Notes under the pieces: generated by a model | Databases searched by the model: none | Told to the model about the DNA's origin: nothing | Seen by the model: only the letters and a program-made list of their open reading frames with translations | Assembly: GCA_021805725.1 (NCBI GenBank) | Contig: JAJZEH010000008.1 | Location: 1 to 10,206 of the forward strand | Direction of reading: 5' to 3' | Length of the DNA stretch: 10,206 nucleotides | Origin: Pseudomonadota bacterium | GTDB lineage: Bacteria; Pseudomonadota; Gammaproteobacteria; Burkholderiales; Ferrovaceae | Made by a program: the position numbers and the translations under genes | Shown: positions 1-6,504 of the stretch, piece after piece | How positions within the stretch are numbered: the first letter of the stretch is position 1 | How the letters are laid out: every line of letters starts with the position of its first letter

Positions 1-699
1 CTGGGCGCGCAACGAAGCTTCCTGCAATGCTGCGGCAATGACATTGGATGCCAGCGTGATATAGGTGGCTTCGAGCTGGAGTTTTTGAAATTCGGTCTGC
101 GCCTGGAGTGATTCCAGCGCTCTGCGGTTTCCACCAAATACGTCAGGAACGTAATTGAGCGTCACCTGCGCCGTGTGAAAGTTGTAATAGACAGGCCCGT
201 TATAGGGCGCTGGTCCAGCCGGGTTTGAATAGGTTTCTATCAGGGTGCCGTTACCCTGGATGCCGGGTGAGTTGCCGCCCATGTTACCTGCCAGCTTGTT
301 GCGCGAAGGCAGGTACTCAAGGCCCACTGTGGGGTAAAAAAAGCCTTGCTGGGCGACGACATTTTGTTGGGCCTGCCGCAGGGCCGCCTGGGCTGCCTCG
401 ATCGTCGGGTTGGCCTTGAAAGCTTTTTCGATGAGCGAATTGATCTGGGGTGACTGGAATAGCGTCCACCAGTCGAAGGGAATATCCTTGAGTGCGTCGA
501 AATGCTGGGCGTCACGCTGGGATGCCGACGCAGTCTGCTCGACTGTTTGGTGAGGAACGTAGCCGGCAGCGGCGGGGGCCTCCGGCCGCTTGAAGTCAGG
601 ACCGACAGCACAACCCGTCAGCATGGCGCTGATCAGAAGCGAGGAGGCGAGGCCCAGGGGGACATTCGCGACGCGAGGCTTTCTTTCGACAGAGTTCAC
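1..699 (-). CDS. NodT-family RND efflux outer-membrane lipoprotein (N-terminal part)
   Basis: This encodes the outer-membrane channel (TolC/OprM-like) of a tripartite RND or MFP-linked efflux pump. The reading frame is open for 233 codons and runs off the left edge; family members are usually about 450-500 residues, so roughly half is present. A GTG at 697-699 is the chosen start because no in-frame ATG lies before the signal peptide; the ribosome binding site is weak. The N-terminus has a hydrophobic signal (residues 14-27) and a lipobox LTGC with Cys30, followed by AVGPDFKRP, the hallmark of NodT lipoproteins. WWTLFQSPQINSLIEKA (around 77-93), NPTIEAAQAALRQA and YVPDVFGGNRRALESLQA match the first OEP repeat. 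It is transcribed away from the two-component operon at 819. The pump substrate cannot be told, since the inner-membrane and adaptor genes are outside the window. Confidence 0.9.
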   Translation of the reverse strand, partial: MNSVERKPRVANVPLGLASSLLISAMLTGCAVGPDFKRPEAPAAAGYVPHQTVEQTASASQRDAQHFDALKDIPFDWWTLFQSPQINSLIEKAFKANPTIEAAQAALRQAQQNVVAQQGFFYPTVGLEYLPSRNKLAGNMGGNSPGIQGNGTLIETYSNPAGPAPYNGPVYYNFHTAQVTLNYVPDVFGGNRRALESLQAQTEFQKLQLEATYITLASNVIAAALQEASLRAQ

Positions 700-766
700 A
701 GGTGGCGTTCCATAAGGGACAATGGTCCCGTTTGTCTCAAACTGAAATAAAAGGTCAAGGCCCTGA

Positions 767-796
767 TTTAAACTGCTGGCACATTCTGGCGATATT
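767..796 (+). promoter_or_regulatory. Possible sigma70 promoter of the two-component operon
   Basis: TTTAAA (767-772) and GATATT (791-796) each match four of six consensus positions with 18 bases between them, placing a start near 803, just before the response regulator ATG. The match is weak. It was chosen as the best candidate in the 119-base divergent gap, which has no clear operator. Confidence 0.2.
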
Positions 797-818
797 TGCT
801 GACACGAAACTGACAACG

Positions 819-1499
819 ATGCGGATACTGATAGTCGAGGATGACAGAACGCTCGGAATGGCCATGGCGGCTTCCCTGAAGCACGCCGGGTTTGCTGTGG
901 ATATTGCGGAGAATGTTGCAGCAGCGCTGCATGTACTGGCCGGGGAGAATTTTGATGCGCTGGTGCTTGACCTGGGGCTACCCGATCGGGATGGATACGA
1001 GATCGTCAGGCACTTGCGCCATCGTGGCCAGTCTGTGCCAGTATTGATTCTGACGGCCCGTGATGCTGTGGAGGATCGGGTCCAGGGGCTGGACCTTGGC
1101 GCTGATGACTACATCGTGAAACCCATTGCCATGGCCGAGTTGCAGGCCCGCTTGCGCGCCCTCATCCGGCGCGGTTTTGGCACCGTGAGTTCGCGGTTCA
1201 GCATTAACGGCCTGGAACTGGATACGGCGGGCAGGCGGGCATTTCTGATGGGGCATGCGCTGGAGCTGTCCGGCAGGGAATGGGGCGTTCTTGAATATCT
1301 GGCGACGCATACCCGGCGCATCGTATCGAAGGAGCAGTTGATTCAGGCCATCACCGGCCTGGGCCAGGAGCTGAGCGAAAATGCCATAGAGGCTTATGTG
1401 CATCGCCTGCGCAGCAAAATCGAAGGCTCGGGAACCGTGATTCGAACCGTTCGCGGATTGGGATACATGCTTGAGAAAGTCGATGAATCACCGCTCTAG
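819..1499 (+). CDS. OmpR/PhoB-family response regulator (QseB/TctD-like)
   Basis: This is a DNA-binding response regulator, the partner of the histidine kinase encoded immediately downstream. The ATG at 819 starts directly on the receiver domain (MRILIVEDD), giving 226 residues, the usual length. An upstream in-frame ATG at 702 would add 39 residues unlike the family and lie in the divergent promoter region, so it is not used. The receiver (1-117) shows the acidic pair Glu7/Asp8-Asp9, phospho-acceptor Asp51 in LVLDLGLPDRDG, Thr79 and Lys101 in the IVKP motif. The C-terminal winged helix (about 125-220) has the typical ENAIEAYVHRLRSKI recognition region and the VRGLGYML wing. Its 3' end overlaps the kinase gene by 17 bases, implying translational coupling. 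Its targets probably include the divergent efflux gene; this is inferred from position only. Confidence 0.93.
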   Translation: MRILIVEDDRTLGMAMAASLKHAGFAVDIAENVAAALHVLAGENFDALVLDLGLPDRDGYEIVRHLRHRGQSVPVLILTARDAVEDRVQGLDLGADDYIVKPIAMAELQARLRALIRRGFGTVSSRFSINGLELDTAGRRAFLMGHALELSGREWGVLEYLATHTRRIVSKEQLIQAITGLGQELSENAIEAYVHRLRSKIEGSGTVIRTVRGLGYMLEKVDESPL

Positions 1500-2850
1500 C
1501 CTTTATCGGATGCTGCTCAAGTGGTTGCTGGGACCACTGATCCTCATCCTGCTGATCAGCTCGATACTGGCCTATGTCTTTTCCCTCAAGGCTGCCATGA
1601 ACGTTTACGATCTGGGGCTGCTGGACAATGCCCTGGATCTGTCCAAACAGATTGAAATCCATCAAGGGCAGATGACGATCAATTTGCCCCTTGCAGCCCA
1701 GCAGATGCTGCAGGAAAACAATGACGATCACGTCACCTACGCGGCCTGGGATGACAAGGGGCAGGTATTTTCAGGAAATTCCGAGTTGTTCCGCATGGGT
1801 GTGCTTCCTGTGGAAGGCAACCATCTGTTTCAGGATGTCGTCCTCAACGGCGAAGAAAACCGGGCGGTGTTTCTGCGTGGAAAAACCGGAACCAACAACT
1901 ATTACATTGCCGTGGCCCAGACGCTGTACGGCCGCAATCGCCTGACGGATGGAATCTTTGCCAGTATTTTGTTGCCCGAGGTGTTTCTTGCACTGGTGTC
2001 CATTGCGGTCATTCTGTTCGGCGTCCGGTTTGCATTGTCTCCAGTCAAACTGCTGCGCAACGAAATCATCAGTCGCTCATCTGTAGACTTAAGACCCATC
2101 GAAGAAGCAACGGCGCCCGCAGAACTTTTTCCCATCGTTCACGGAATTAACGAACTCCTTGAAAATCTTGCCGCTTCGTTTGCAAGCCATCGCCGCTTCA
2201 TTGCGGATGCGGCCCATCAGCTGCGCACCCCGCTGGCATCCCTGAGTAGCCAGATTGAGGTAGGGTTGGAAACCCCGCCGGAGGATGTCAGCAAACTGCT
2301 GCGCGATCTTCTGAAGACCACCCAGCGCACCACCCATCTCGCCAACCAGCTGTTGTCCCTGGCCCGCCTCGAGCACACCGAGCAGAGCATGCTTGAAGTG
2401 GCTACCGTTGACCTCGAGTCCCTGTTCCAGGAAGTGTCAGCGGATTTCGTGACCCTGGCAGCGCGCAAGAGTGTGGAATTGGAATTTCGCCTGCAGCCTG
2501 CGCGAGTATGGGGTAGCCCGTTGATGTTGCGGGAGATGTTGGCCAACTTGCTGGATAATGCCGTACGCTATACACCCGCCGGTGGCCGGGTTCTGGTGGG
2601 CCTGCAAATCCTGGAAAACCAGGTGGTTCTCAGCGTTGAGGACAACGGTCCGGGTGTCCCGGAGGCCGAACTGGAAAAACTGGGGACCCCTTTTCACCGT
2701 CTGCCCTCGGAACAGCCGGAAGGGTGCGGACTGGGTCTTGCCATCGTACGCGAAATCAGCCGGTTGCACGACGCGCAGGTCTCATTTCACCCGGGTCTGG
2801 ACGGAACCGGCCTGAAAGCGGTCGTGAGTTTCGAAAAACGGATGCGCTAG
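1483..2850 (+). CDS. Sensor histidine kinase, TctE/QseC type
   Basis: This is a membrane sensor kinase that phosphorylates the preceding response regulator. The ATG at 1483 (455 residues) is preferred because GAGAAAG lies about six bases upstream; a TTG at 1471 would add four residues. Transmembrane helices at about 13-34 and 162-184 flank a periplasmic region of about 125 residues resembling the 2CSK_N sensor of TctE/QseC proteins. The dimerisation and phosphoacceptor helix carries His245 in FIADAAHQLRTPLA. The ATPase domain has an N box (MLANLLDNAVRYTP, 352-365), G1 (VEDNGPGVP, 385-393) and G2 (GCGLGLAIVREI, 414-425). All key residues look intact. The stop codon overlaps the convergent ubiK stop, and no terminator is visible between them. 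The sensed ligand is not evident; members of this group sense tricarboxylates, metals or other small molecules. Confidence 0.92.
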   Translation: MNHRSSLYRMLLKWLLGPLILILLISSILAYVFSLKAAMNVYDLGLLDNALDLSKQIEIHQGQMTINLPLAAQQMLQENNDDHVTYAAWDDKGQVFSGNSELFRMGVLPVEGNHLFQDVVLNGEENRAVFLRGKTGTNNYYIAVAQTLYGRNRLTDGIFASILLPEVFLALVSIAVILFGVRFALSPVKLLRNEIISRSSVDLRPIEEATAPAELFPIVHGINELLENLAASFASHRRFIADAAHQLRTPLASLSSQIEVGLETPPEDVSKLLRDLLKTTQRTTHLANQLLSLARLEHTEQSMLEVATVDLESLFQEVSADFVTLAARKSVELEFRLQPARVWGSPLMLREMLANLLDNAVRYTPAGGRVLVGLQILENQVVLSVEDNGPGVPEAELEKLGTPFHRLPSEQPEGCGLGLAIVREISRLHDAQVSFHPGLDGTGLKAVVSFEKRMR

Positions 2851-3083
2851 GGCTTCTGTTTTTCCAGGGCGGCGACGCGCGCTTCCAGTTCGACCACCTT
2901 CTCCCGGGTGCGGGCCAGCACTTTCATTTGTACATCAAACTCTTCCCGTGTCACCAGATTGACCTTGGCAAAAAGGCCCGTTAACAACGCGCGCGCATTT
3001 TTTTCAAAGTCGGCAGCGGGTGTTTTGGCCAGAAGTTCCGTTAGGCGGTGGGAGACGTCGTCGATAAAACCTTGTGTGTTCAT
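2847..3083 (-). CDS. ubiK: UbiK/BMFP-family ubiquinone biosynthesis accessory factor
   Basis: This is a small protein (78 residues) of the BMFP/YqiC family. Characterised members (UbiK of Escherichia coli) bind UbiJ and support the aerobic ubiquinone biosynthesis complex. The start MNTQGFIDDVSHRL is chosen because an AGGGA-type ribosome binding site lies eight to ten bases upstream and the family begins this way; an in-frame ATG at 3197 would add 38 residues with no family likeness. The middle part (ADFEKNARALLTGLFAKVNLVTREEFDVQ) is the conserved core, and residues about 50-76 form a C-terminal heptad-like coiled coil (TREKVVELEARVAALEKQ). The stop codon TAG lies on the opposite strand across the histidine kinase stop. 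It is divergent from the porin-glnK-amtB operon. Confidence 0.88.
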   Translation of the reverse strand: MNTQGFIDDVSHRLTELLAKTPAADFEKNARALLTGLFAKVNLVTREEFDVQMKVLARTREKVVELEARVAALEKQKP

Positions 3084-3111
3084 GATGGGGATCCCTGTTA
3101 AATTTTGTTTC

Positions 3112-3140
3112 AGTATTGCACTATCACAAGCCAAAACCAA
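3112..3140 (-). promoter_or_regulatory. Possible sigma70 promoter of ubiK
   Basis: On the minus strand TTGGTT (3140-3135) and AATACT (3117-3112) are separated by 17 bases and would start transcription about 20 bases before ubiK. Both boxes are imperfect. The upstream NtrC half-site at 3117-3122 touches the -10 box. Confidence 0.22.
3117..3133 (+). promoter_or_regulatory. Possible second, weak NtrC site
   Basis: TGCACT at 3117-3122 is a perfect left half of the NtrC dyad (TGCACY-N4-TGGTGCA), but the right half is poorly conserved. The centre at 3125 is 31 bases, about three helical turns, upstream of the stronger site. That spacing is like paired NtrC sites at glnA, which is the main reason to list it. 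Confidence 0.35.
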
Positions 3141-3147
3141 GGTGGCG

Positions 3148-3164
3148 CGCACTGTAATGGTGCA
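3148..3164 (+). promoter_or_regulatory. NtrC binding site (enhancer)
   Basis: The sequence CGCACTGTAATGGTGCA matches the NtrC dyad consensus TGCACYAAAATGGTGCA at nearly every specific position: the left half GCACT and a complete right half TGGTGCA. Its centre (3156) lies 108 bases before the start predicted from the sigma54 promoter, a usual enhancer distance. It indicates activation by phosphorylated NtrC under nitrogen limitation. Confidence 0.72.
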
Positions 3165-3176
3165 AAAATCCAGCAT

Positions 3177-3191
3177 TGTGCAGCGGGCACA
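3177..3191. repeat. Short perfect palindrome between enhancer and promoter
   Basis: TGTGC (3177-3181) and GCACA (3187-3191) form a perfect inverted repeat around AGCGG. The half-sites point the opposite way from an NtrC dyad, so it could be another regulator's operator or chance. No family can be assigned. Confidence 0.3.
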
Positions 3192-3236
3192 CCGCAAACA
3201 AGGCTATTCGGCTGGCGATTTCGGCGCATTTCATAG

Positions 3237-3253
3237 TTGGCACGCCTCATGCT
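3237..3253 (+). promoter_or_regulatory. Sigma54 (-24/-12) promoter of the porin-glnK-amtB operon
   Basis: TTGGCACGCCTCATGCT fits the RpoN consensus YTGGCACG-N4-TTGCW: the -24 element TTGGCACG is complete, the -12 element is ATGCT, and GG (3239-3240) and GC (3251-3252) are exactly ten bases apart. The predicted start is near 3264, leaving a leader of about 77 bases before the porin ATG. With the NtrC dyad 108 bases upstream of that start, nitrogen-limited expression of the operon is strongly suggested. Confidence 0.8.
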
Positions 3254-3340
3254 TTATATTTTCCCGTGTGTCGTTTCATTCACGAGATCGGAGCGCCAAT
3301 TGAAATCGAACTTGATCAACCTAGTGAGGGAGAATAGCAA

Positions 3341-4585
3341 ATGAAACATCATCATCGTAGTGCCATCAGCGCGGCCATTGCCCTCGCAGTGATGGCTTCT
3401 GCAAGTGCCCGTGCGGAAGAGAATCTGACCATGGCAGATGCCACATCAGTCACTGTGGCAGACGCGACCCCGGCGCCGGCTCCCGCAGATGCCAAGCCCA
3501 AGGGTCCAACCCTGGGAGAAATTCTTGGCAATTCGTCCATTGATGTCAAAGGCTATCTGGATGCCAGCTACATCAGCCACAGCCAAACGCCCAACTCCAG
3601 CGTCCAGGTTTTTGATACCAGCAAGAATTCGTTTGGGCTGCACCAGGCAGGAATTACAGTATCCAGCACCCCGAAGGAGGGGTTTGGCGGCGTGCTCAAC
3701 CTCACTGCTGGAAGTGACGCAGGTATTTTCTGTTCCTACGGGGGTTGCTCTACGTCGGGGAACACGGCGGGATCCGGTGGCAACTTTGATGTGACTCAAG
3801 CCTATGCCCAGTATGCTTCCGGGATGTGGACCGTCATTGGCGGTAAATTCACCACCCTGGCCGGTGCCGAAGTCATCGACAGTTCTGCGGACACCAACAT
3901 TACCCGGTCCATCCTGTTTGGCAAGATTCCCTTTACCCACACCGGTATCCGTGCCACAGCAGCTTTGAGTGACAGCACCAATTTGATCATGGGGCTCAAT
4001 AACGGCTGGGATCAGGTCACAGACATGAACAGTTCCAAGACGGCAGAACTGGGGCTGACCACGGCGTTCACCAAAGACACGTCGCTGGCCGTGAGTCTGT
4101 ATAGCGGCTCGGAATCCATGCTTCCGACGACCACCTCCATGGTGGCCACTGCAGTTCCCGGGGCGGTCAATGGAACGCGCACGCTGGTGGACGTGGTCTT
4201 TACCAGTAACCTCACGGACACCACGACATTCATCCTGAATGGCGATCATGTGTCTCAGGACAACGTCTATGGACTGGGGACGGAAAAGTATTGGGGGCTT
4301 GCGGGATACCTCAACTACCAGATGAGCGAAAAGTACCGTTTGTCGTTTCGTGCTGAAGAGCTGAGGGATGATTCAGGCATAGCGGTGGCCACTACAGGAA
4401 CGCCCCCTGGCTCCAACACCCTCAAGGAAATGACCCTGACTTTGGGTTATGCCCCGGTCAAGAGCTTTGAGTTACGCGGTGAAGTGCGTTCAGATCACGC
4501 AGACAAAGCGGTATTCCTGGATTCCAACCTGATTCCCCAATCCAGCATGCTGACTGTGGGCGTGCAGGGCATTTACAAGTTTTGA
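3341..4585 (+). CDS. BBP2/OmpL-like outer-membrane beta-barrel porin
   Basis: This encodes a putative outer-membrane channel of 414 residues, first gene of an apparent nitrogen-regulated operon. GAGGGAG lies about ten bases before the ATG. A Sec signal peptide (hydrophobic residues about 8-22) probably ends at ARA/EE (25/26). A short Ala/Pro-rich stretch (26-57) follows, then beta-strand-rich sequence. Features I recognise from the BBP2 (OmpL-like) porin family are the VTQAYAQYASGMWTVIGGKFTTLAGAEVIDSSADTNITRS block (about 151-190), the PFTHTGIRA segment and GLNNGWD (218-224). The chain ends in Phe (GIYKF), the usual BAM recognition signal. Cys131 and Cys136 lie in a Gly/Ser-rich predicted loop and may form a disulphide. 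The gene ends 31 bases before glnK with no terminator. The substrate is unknown; operon context suggests ammonium or a small nitrogen compound. Confidence 0.82.
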   Translation: MKHHHRSAISAAIALAVMASASARAEENLTMADATSVTVADATPAPAPADAKPKGPTLGEILGNSSIDVKGYLDASYISHSQTPNSSVQVFDTSKNSFGLHQAGITVSSTPKEGFGGVLNLTAGSDAGIFCSYGGCSTSGNTAGSGGNFDVTQAYAQYASGMWTVIGGKFTTLAGAEVIDSSADTNITRSILFGKIPFTHTGIRATAALSDSTNLIMGLNNGWDQVTDMNSSKTAELGLTTAFTKDTSLAVSLYSGSESMLPTTTSMVATAVPGAVNGTRTLVDVVFTSNLTDTTTFILNGDHVSQDNVYGLGTEKYWGLAGYLNYQMSEKYRLSFRAEELRDDSGIAVATTGTPPGSNTLKEMTLTLGYAPVKSFELRGEVRSDHADKAVFLDSNLIPQSSMLTVGVQGIYKF

Positions 4586-4595
4586 AACGCTTTGA

Positions 4596-4955
<360 letters not shown>

Positions 4956-4966
4956 GGGGAACGACC

Positions 4967-6370
4967 ATGAAAACACTGTTGAACACATTCAAGGCCGCGA
5001 TGCTGGTTTTGGCCCTGTCGATCGGATCGGGACACGCCATGGCCGACGACAAGGGAGATGCCCCGGCCGCGGCACCTGCCGCTGCAGCTGCGGCAGCCCC
5101 CGCTGCGGCTCCGGCTGCTGATGCCGCACCGACCAAGCCTTTCCTGGTAGGTACGGACAAGATCAACTCAGGGGATACAGCCTGGATGCTCTCCTCCACA
5201 GCGCTCGTCCTGCTCATGACGATCCCTGGGCTGGCGCTGTTTTATGGCGGCATGGTGCGCAAAAAGAACGTGCTGGCCACGCTCATGCAGAGCTTCGCCA
5301 TCTGTTCCCTGGTGACCATCATCTGGATTGTCGTGGGTTACAGTCTGGCATTCATGCCGGGTTCGGAATGGCTGGGCGGGCTTAGCCGGTTCATGCTGAA
5401 CGGCATGCTCTACCAGAATGAAGCCAAGAAGGTGATGGTGCACCATGCGGCAACCTCCATTCCCGAGTCGGTGTACATGATGTTCCAGATGACCTTTGCC
5501 ATCATCACACCCGCCCTGATTGCTGGTGCCTTCGCCGAACGCATGAAATTTTCGGCCATGTTGTGGTTCATGGGCATCTGGTCGCTGGTTGTTTATTCTC
5601 CCATTGCCCACTGGGTGTGGGAACCGGGGGGCTGGCTGGCGGGCAAGGGTGTGCTGGATTTTGCCGGTGGCACCGTGGTGCACATCAACGCCGGTATTGC
5701 GGGTCTTGCGGCAGCCCTGGTGATGGGCAAACGGGTCGGTTACGGCAAGGAACCCATGGCGCCTCATAACCTCGCATTGACACTGATCGGCGCTTCGCTG
5801 TTGTGGGTGGGCTGGTTTGGATTCAATGCCGGATCTGCCGTCGCCGCTGACGGCCGTGCCGGGATGGCCATGACCGTGACACAGATCGCTACCGCAGCTG
5901 CCGCCTTGGCCTGGATGTTTGCCGAGTGGATGACCAAGGGCAAACCTAGCGTCCTGGGGATTGCATCAGGTGCCGTGGCGGGTCTCGTCGCCATCACTCC
6001 GGCTTCGGGGTTCGTGGCTGCAGGGGGAGCCCTGTCCATCGGCATCGCAGCGGGCGTGATCTGCTTCTGGTCGGCCACAAGCCTCAAGAAAATGCTGGGC
6101 TACGATGATTCTCTGGATGCCTTCGGGGTGCACTGCATTGGCGGCGTGGTCGGCGCCTTGCTCACCGGCGTGTTCAACGTCAAGGAGATCAGCGGTGCCG
6201 ATGCCAGTCTGGCAACGCAGGCCCTGGGTGTTTCCGTCACCCTGATTTACGGATTCGTCATGTCCTTCATCATCCTGAAAGTCATCGACATGGTGATCGG
6301 ACTGCGCGTGACCGAGGAAGAGGAACGGGAAGGTCTCGACCTCGCCCTCCACGGCGAACGCGTCGAATAA
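4967..6370 (+). CDS. amtB: Ammonium channel AmtB
   Basis: This is the inner-membrane ammonium channel of the Amt/Rh family, a homotrimer gated by GlnK. The ATG at 4967 is preferred to the in-frame GTG at 4952 because GAGGGGA lies six bases upstream; this gives 467 residues. A cleavable signal peptide (probable cut at AMA/DD, residues 26/27) is followed by an Ala/Pro-rich extension to about residue 55, then eleven predicted membrane helices. Key residues correspond to the Escherichia coli protein: Phe177 and Phe286 (Phe gate), Trp218 and Ser290 (recruitment site), Asp231, and the pore pair His239 and His389. The cytoplasmic tail ends TEEEEREGLDLALHGERVE, as in GlnK-binding channels. The gene lies immediately downstream of glnK and is followed by a strong terminator. 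The extended N-terminus makes it longer than the Escherichia coli protein. Confidence 0.95.
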   Translation: MKTLLNTFKAAMLVLALSIGSGHAMADDKGDAPAAAPAAAAAAAPAAAPAADAAPTKPFLVGTDKINSGDTAWMLSSTALVLLMTIPGLALFYGGMVRKKNVLATLMQSFAICSLVTIIWIVVGYSLAFMPGSEWLGGLSRFMLNGMLYQNEAKKVMVHHAATSIPESVYMMFQMTFAIITPALIAGAFAERMKFSAMLWFMGIWSLVVYSPIAHWVWEPGGWLAGKGVLDFAGGTVVHINAGIAGLAAALVMGKRVGYGKEPMAPHNLALTLIGASLLWVGWFGFNAGSAVAADGRAGMAMTVTQIATAAAALAWMFAEWMTKGKPSVLGIASGAVAGLVAITPASGFVAAGGALSIGIAAGVICFWSATSLKKMLGYDDSLDAFGVHCIGGVVGALLTGVFNVKEISGADASLATQALGVSVTLIYGFVMSFIILKVIDMVIGLRVTEEEEREGLDLALHGERVE

Positions 6371-6394
6371 CCTTCACTCCGCCGTCAAGGGCTT

Positions 6395-6420
6395 GGGGCG
6401 TCTTCGGACGCCCCTTTTTT
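6395..6420 (+). terminator. Intrinsic terminator of the porin-glnK-amtB operon
   Basis: An 8-bp perfect stem GGGGCGTC/GACGCCCC closes a stable TTCG tetraloop and is followed by six T residues. It lies 24 bases after the amtB stop. Confidence 0.93.
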
Positions 6421-6425
6421 GTTGT

Positions 6426-6461
6426 GTGGGGACAGCCCCCCAAAGTGGGGTCTGTCCCCAC
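6426..6461. repeat. REP-like long hairpin between amtB and metH
   Basis: GTGGGGACAG (6426-6435) pairs perfectly with CTGTCCCCAC (6452-6461). Inside, CCCC (6437-6440) pairs with GGGG (6447-6450) around a CAAAGT loop with a single C/T mismatch, giving about 14 paired positions. The GGGGACAG/CTGTCCCC core resembles extragenic repeat palindromes. No second copy lies in this window, so the repeat class is inferred. It has no T-tract and is not itself a standard terminator. Confidence 0.6.
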
Positions 6462-6483
6462 TTCGTGAGGCTCAGGGCTGTCC
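6430..6483. repeat. Alternative inverted repeat upstream of metH
   Basis: GGACAGCCC (6430-6438) is perfectly complementary to GGGCTGTCC (6475-6483). It shares its left arm with the hairpin at 6426-6461, so in RNA the two structures exclude each other. It ends 21 bases before the metH start and could affect metH leader folding if the transcript begins upstream. No known riboswitch motif was recognised. Confidence 0.45.
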
Positions 6484-6504
6484 TCGTGGTAGCATATTGC
6501 CCCT

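Noticed and set aside
777..790. Sigma54-like TGGCAC...GGC motif before the response regulator
   Set aside because: GG and GC are separated by nine bases, not ten, the -12 element is poor, and there is no NtrC-type site nearby.
702..818. N-terminal extension of the response regulator from the ATG at 702
   Set aside because: The 39 extra residues do not resemble the receiver domain and would cover the divergent promoter region; the ATG at 819 begins exactly at the conserved MRILIVEDD.
3167..3179. IHF site between enhancer and sigma54 promoter
   Set aside because: The best match to WATCARNNNNTTR has three mismatches, too weak to call.
3166..3182. Additional NtrC dyad ending in TTGTGCA
   Set aside because: Only the right half resembles the consensus, and its 18-base distance from the strong site is off helical phase.
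3446..4249. Long open frame on the minus strand inside the porin gene
   Set aside because: It is opposite a well-supported porin, shows no recognisable family and no ribosome binding site; a shadow of coding bias.
5168..5767. Minus-strand frame opposite amtB
   Set aside because: AmtB is continuous here with pore residues conserved; the antisense translation has no domain likeness.
6371..6504. Cobalamin or SAM riboswitch upstream of metH
   Set aside because: The 134-base gap is mostly taken up by the terminator and a simple hairpin; no B12 box or SAM aptamer motif was seen.
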